Source: CAYLNK01 sp964384675 (lineage in GTDB: Bacteria; Acidobacteriota; Thermoanaerobaculia; UBA5066). From it: 30,465 nucleotides of DNA. Positions 28,921 through 30,465 of the stretch are shown one piece after another. The notes under the pieces are model-generated. The model had not been told where the DNA came from, ran no database searches, and worked only from the letters and a program-made list of their open reading frames with translations. The stretch is taken from positions 1 to 30,465 of the forward strand of contig CAYLNK010000041.1 of NCBI GenBank assembly GCA_964384675.1, written 5' to 3'. Positions within the stretch are counted from its first letter, which is position 1; each line of letters opens with the position of its first letter. The position numbers and the translations under genes are program-made.

Positions 28921-29847
28921 ATGTTCGGTAAGGACCTGATCTCCATCCACGATCTGAGCGCGGCCGACGTCGACCAGCTGTTCGCGCTCGCGGCCGACCT
29001 GAAGACCCATCCGGGCCGCTATCGCGACGCCCTCTCCGGGAAGATCCTCGCGATGATCTTCGAGAAGTCGTCCACCCGGACGCGCGTCTCTTTCGAGGCC
29101 GGCATGACGCAGCTCGGCGGCGCCGCGCAGTTCCTCTCGTCGCGCGACATCCAGATCGGGCGCGGCGAGCCGATCTACGACACCGCGCGCGTCCTCTCGC
29201 GCTACGTGGACGGGATCATGGCGCGGACCTTCGCCCACCAGACGGTCACGGACCTCGCGAAATACGCGACGATCCCGGTCATCAACGGCCTGACCGATCT
29301 CCTCCACCCGTGCCAGGTCCTGGCCGACTACTTCACGATGAAGGAGAAGTTCGGGAAGACCGCCGGGCTGAAGCTCGCGTATGTGGGCGACGGCAACAAC
29401 ATGGCGCACTCCCTGATGTACGGCGGGCCGAAGGTCGGGGCCCACGTGGCGATCGCGACGCCACCCGGCTACGAGCCGAACGCCGAGGTCGTGGCGAACG
29501 CCAAGGCCGACGCCGCCGCGGCGGGTACGACGATCCTGGTGACGCATACCAAGGAGGAGGCCGTCGCCGGCGCCCACGTGGTCTACACGGACGTCTGGGC
29601 GTCGATGGGGCAGGAGGCCGAGCAGGCCAAGCGCGTGAAGGACTTCGCGGGCTGGACCGTGACGGACGAGCTGATGGCTCTGGCCGACCGGGACGGGGTC
29701 TTCATGCACTGCCTGCCAGCCCATCGCGGCGAGGAGGTGGCCGCGTCCGTGTGCGACGGGCCGCGCTCGGTGATCTACGACGAGGCGGAGAACCGGCTCC
29801 ACGTGCAGAAGGCCGTGATGGCGACGCTCATGGGGAGAGCTCGATAG
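28921..29847 (+). CDS. argF: Ornithine carbamoyltransferase
   Basis: A 308-residue carbamoyltransferase interconverting ornithine plus carbamoyl phosphate and citrulline. The carbamoyl-phosphate loop KSSTRTR is at about 49-55, HPCQVLADYF gives further phosphate contacts, DVWASMG is the ornithine-binding loop that separates it from acetyl- or succinyl-ornithine enzymes, and HCLPAHRGEEV has Cys264. The ATG has a strong ribosome site (AAGGAG, 28910-28915). In this operon it probably runs in the catabolic direction (ArcB role), feeding carbamoyl phosphate to ArcC; the anabolic ArgF role cannot be excluded and sequence alone does not distinguish them. It may also serve both. Confidence 0.93.
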   Translation: MFGKDLISIHDLSAADVDQLFALAADLKTHPGRYRDALSGKILAMIFEKSSTRTRVSFEAGMTQLGGAAQFLSSRDIQIGRGEPIYDTARVLSRYVDGIMARTFAHQTVTDLAKYATIPVINGLTDLLHPCQVLADYFTMKEKFGKTAGLKLAYVGDGNNMAHSLMYGGPKVGAHVAIATPPGYEPNAEVVANAKADAAAAGTTILVTHTKEEAVAGAHVVYTDVWASMGQEAEQAKRVKDFAGWTVTDELMALADRDGVFMHCLPAHRGEEVAASVCDGPRSVIYDEAENRLHVQKAVMATLMGRAR

Positions 29848-30465
29848 GGCGCGGGGCGGCCGCACTGGTCCTGACGCTCCTGGCCGCCTCGTGCGGGCGG
29901 GAGCGGCCGGGTCCGGCCGCGGCCGCGTCCCCGAGGAGCGACCGTGCGGTGGTCAGCCTCGCGTCGGTCACGGCCAGGGTCTCGCCCTCGGGAGCCGCGG
30001 CGGTGGCCGGGACGCTCGTCCGTGGGACCGAGGTCCAGCTCGACGCCGCGGAGCAGGGCTACTGGAAGGTGTCGGCGAAGGGGCTCGCCTCGGGATGGGT
30101 CCTCAACGGCAGCTTCGAGCGGATCGAGGATCGCGCCGCGCGGGCGGCCCGGGCGAAGGCCGTAGCCGGATTCGCGCCGCAGCCGGGTCGCGCCGTCGAG
30201 GCGTGTCCCGTGCTCCTCGCGCCGGACTACGGCGGCGCGCGTTGGGGAGAGCTCGAGGACGGCGAGGCGATCGCCGTCGTGCTGCCGGACAACGACTTCT
30301 TCGGGGTCCGGCTGGCCGACGGGTCCCTGGCGTTCGTTCCCGCCCGCTCGGTCCGGCTGCTCCCGGAGCCTCGGCCCGAGCCCGATCCGGTCTCGGCCCT
30401 GGCGGCCGCCGAGCCGGCCGCGGCGGGCACCCCGCCAGGGCCGGGGCCCCGCGAACCGATCCTTC
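29844..30465 (+). CDS. Putative lipoprotein with tandem SH3-like domains (cut by window end)
   Basis: The frame is open to the window end. The first codons encode RGAAALVLTLLAASCGRERPG, a typical lipoprotein signal with LAAS-Cys. Two bacterial SH3-like stretches follow: one around AVVSLASVTARVSPSG to GWVLNGSF (bases about 29944-30116) and a second from about 30190 to 30360 (EACPVLLAPDYGG to VPARSVRLL). A Pro/Ala-rich linker then begins. Such domains often bind cell-wall peptides or ligands, but no function is assigned. No standard start codon precedes the signal sequence near the argF stop. The options are ATA 29844 (overlapping the stop, with GGGGAG upstream), CTG 29865, or GTG 29751 far inside argF. 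The given start is therefore a guess. Confidence 0.65.
   Translation, partial: MGRGAAALVLTLLAASCGRERPGPAAAASPRSDRAVVSLASVTARVSPSGAAAVAGTLVRGTEVQLDAAEQGYWKVSAKGLASGWVLNGSFERIEDRAARAARAKAVAGFAPQPGRAVEACPVLLAPDYGGARWGELEDGEAIAVVLPDNDFFGVRLADGSLAFVPARSVRLLPEPRPEPDPVSALAAAEPAAAGTPPGPGPREPIL

Noticed and set aside
1..30465. CRISPR arrays, tRNA or rRNA genes, phage genes, insertion sequences, toxin-antitoxin or defence genes
   Set aside because: I looked on both strands for regularly spaced repeats, tRNA-like cloverleaf ends, transposase motifs and nuclease motifs, and found none I could support.

Overview
The window is a gene-dense, very GC-rich bacterial chromosome segment (roughly 70% G+C by eye). 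It comes from a diderm: it encodes an Omp85-family outer-membrane assembly protein with a TamB partner, an RlpA-type lipoprotein, and a second lipoprotein with SH3-like domains. I see no rRNA, tRNA, CRISPR array, insertion sequence or phage gene. My best guess for the host is an Acidobacteriota-like lineage, but this rests on general gene content and is a low-confidence inference. No stretch longer than about 100 bases lacks a gene. Long open frames antisense to the real genes are numerous and look like GC-skew artefacts.

Layout. Bases 1-1454 hold two overlapping zinc-type dehydrogenase genes, the first cut by the window edge. Bases 1451-9976 hold tlyA, nadK, tamB and an Omp85/TamA-like gene, all nearly touching or overlapping. 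Then come an all-helical protein of unknown function (9999-11375) and ribBA (11418-12620). A minus-strand family-2-type glycosyltransferase (12645-13319) precedes a molybdenum-cofactor run: mobA, moaC, moaA and mogA/moaB (13400-16034). It continues into a secreted SpoIID-like protein and then an unusual single polypeptide joining a NamZ-type (DUF1343) exo-muramidase to MobB (16945-18621). A PIG3-like quinone oxidoreductase and a HAD phosphatase follow. Bases 20330-24161 hold a class V aminotransferase, serA and a D-Ala-D-Ala ligase. A minus-strand set (24199-26479) reads small zinc-ribbon protein, purB, rlpA. The window closes with a complete arginine deiminase pathway set (arcA, arcC, ornithine carbamoyltransferase) and the start of an SH3-domain lipoprotein.

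How the genes work together. TamB and the Omp85 protein form an envelope protein or lipid transport pair. RlpA, SpoIID-like, NamZ and Ddl act on peptidoglycan. MobA, MoaC, MoaA, MogA and the MobB domain cover much of molybdopterin guanine dinucleotide synthesis; moaD, moaE and moeA must lie elsewhere. SerA with the aminotransferase can make phosphoserine. ArcA, ornithine carbamoyltransferase and ArcC convert arginine to ornithine, ammonia and CO2 with one ATP.

The most distinctive features are the NamZ-MobB fusion, about seven POTRA-like repeats in the Omp85 protein, a run of ten G residues inside tamB, repeated four-base stop/start overlaps (including TTG and probable CTG starts), and -10-like boxes placed 6-8 bases before start codons that suggest leaderless transcripts.
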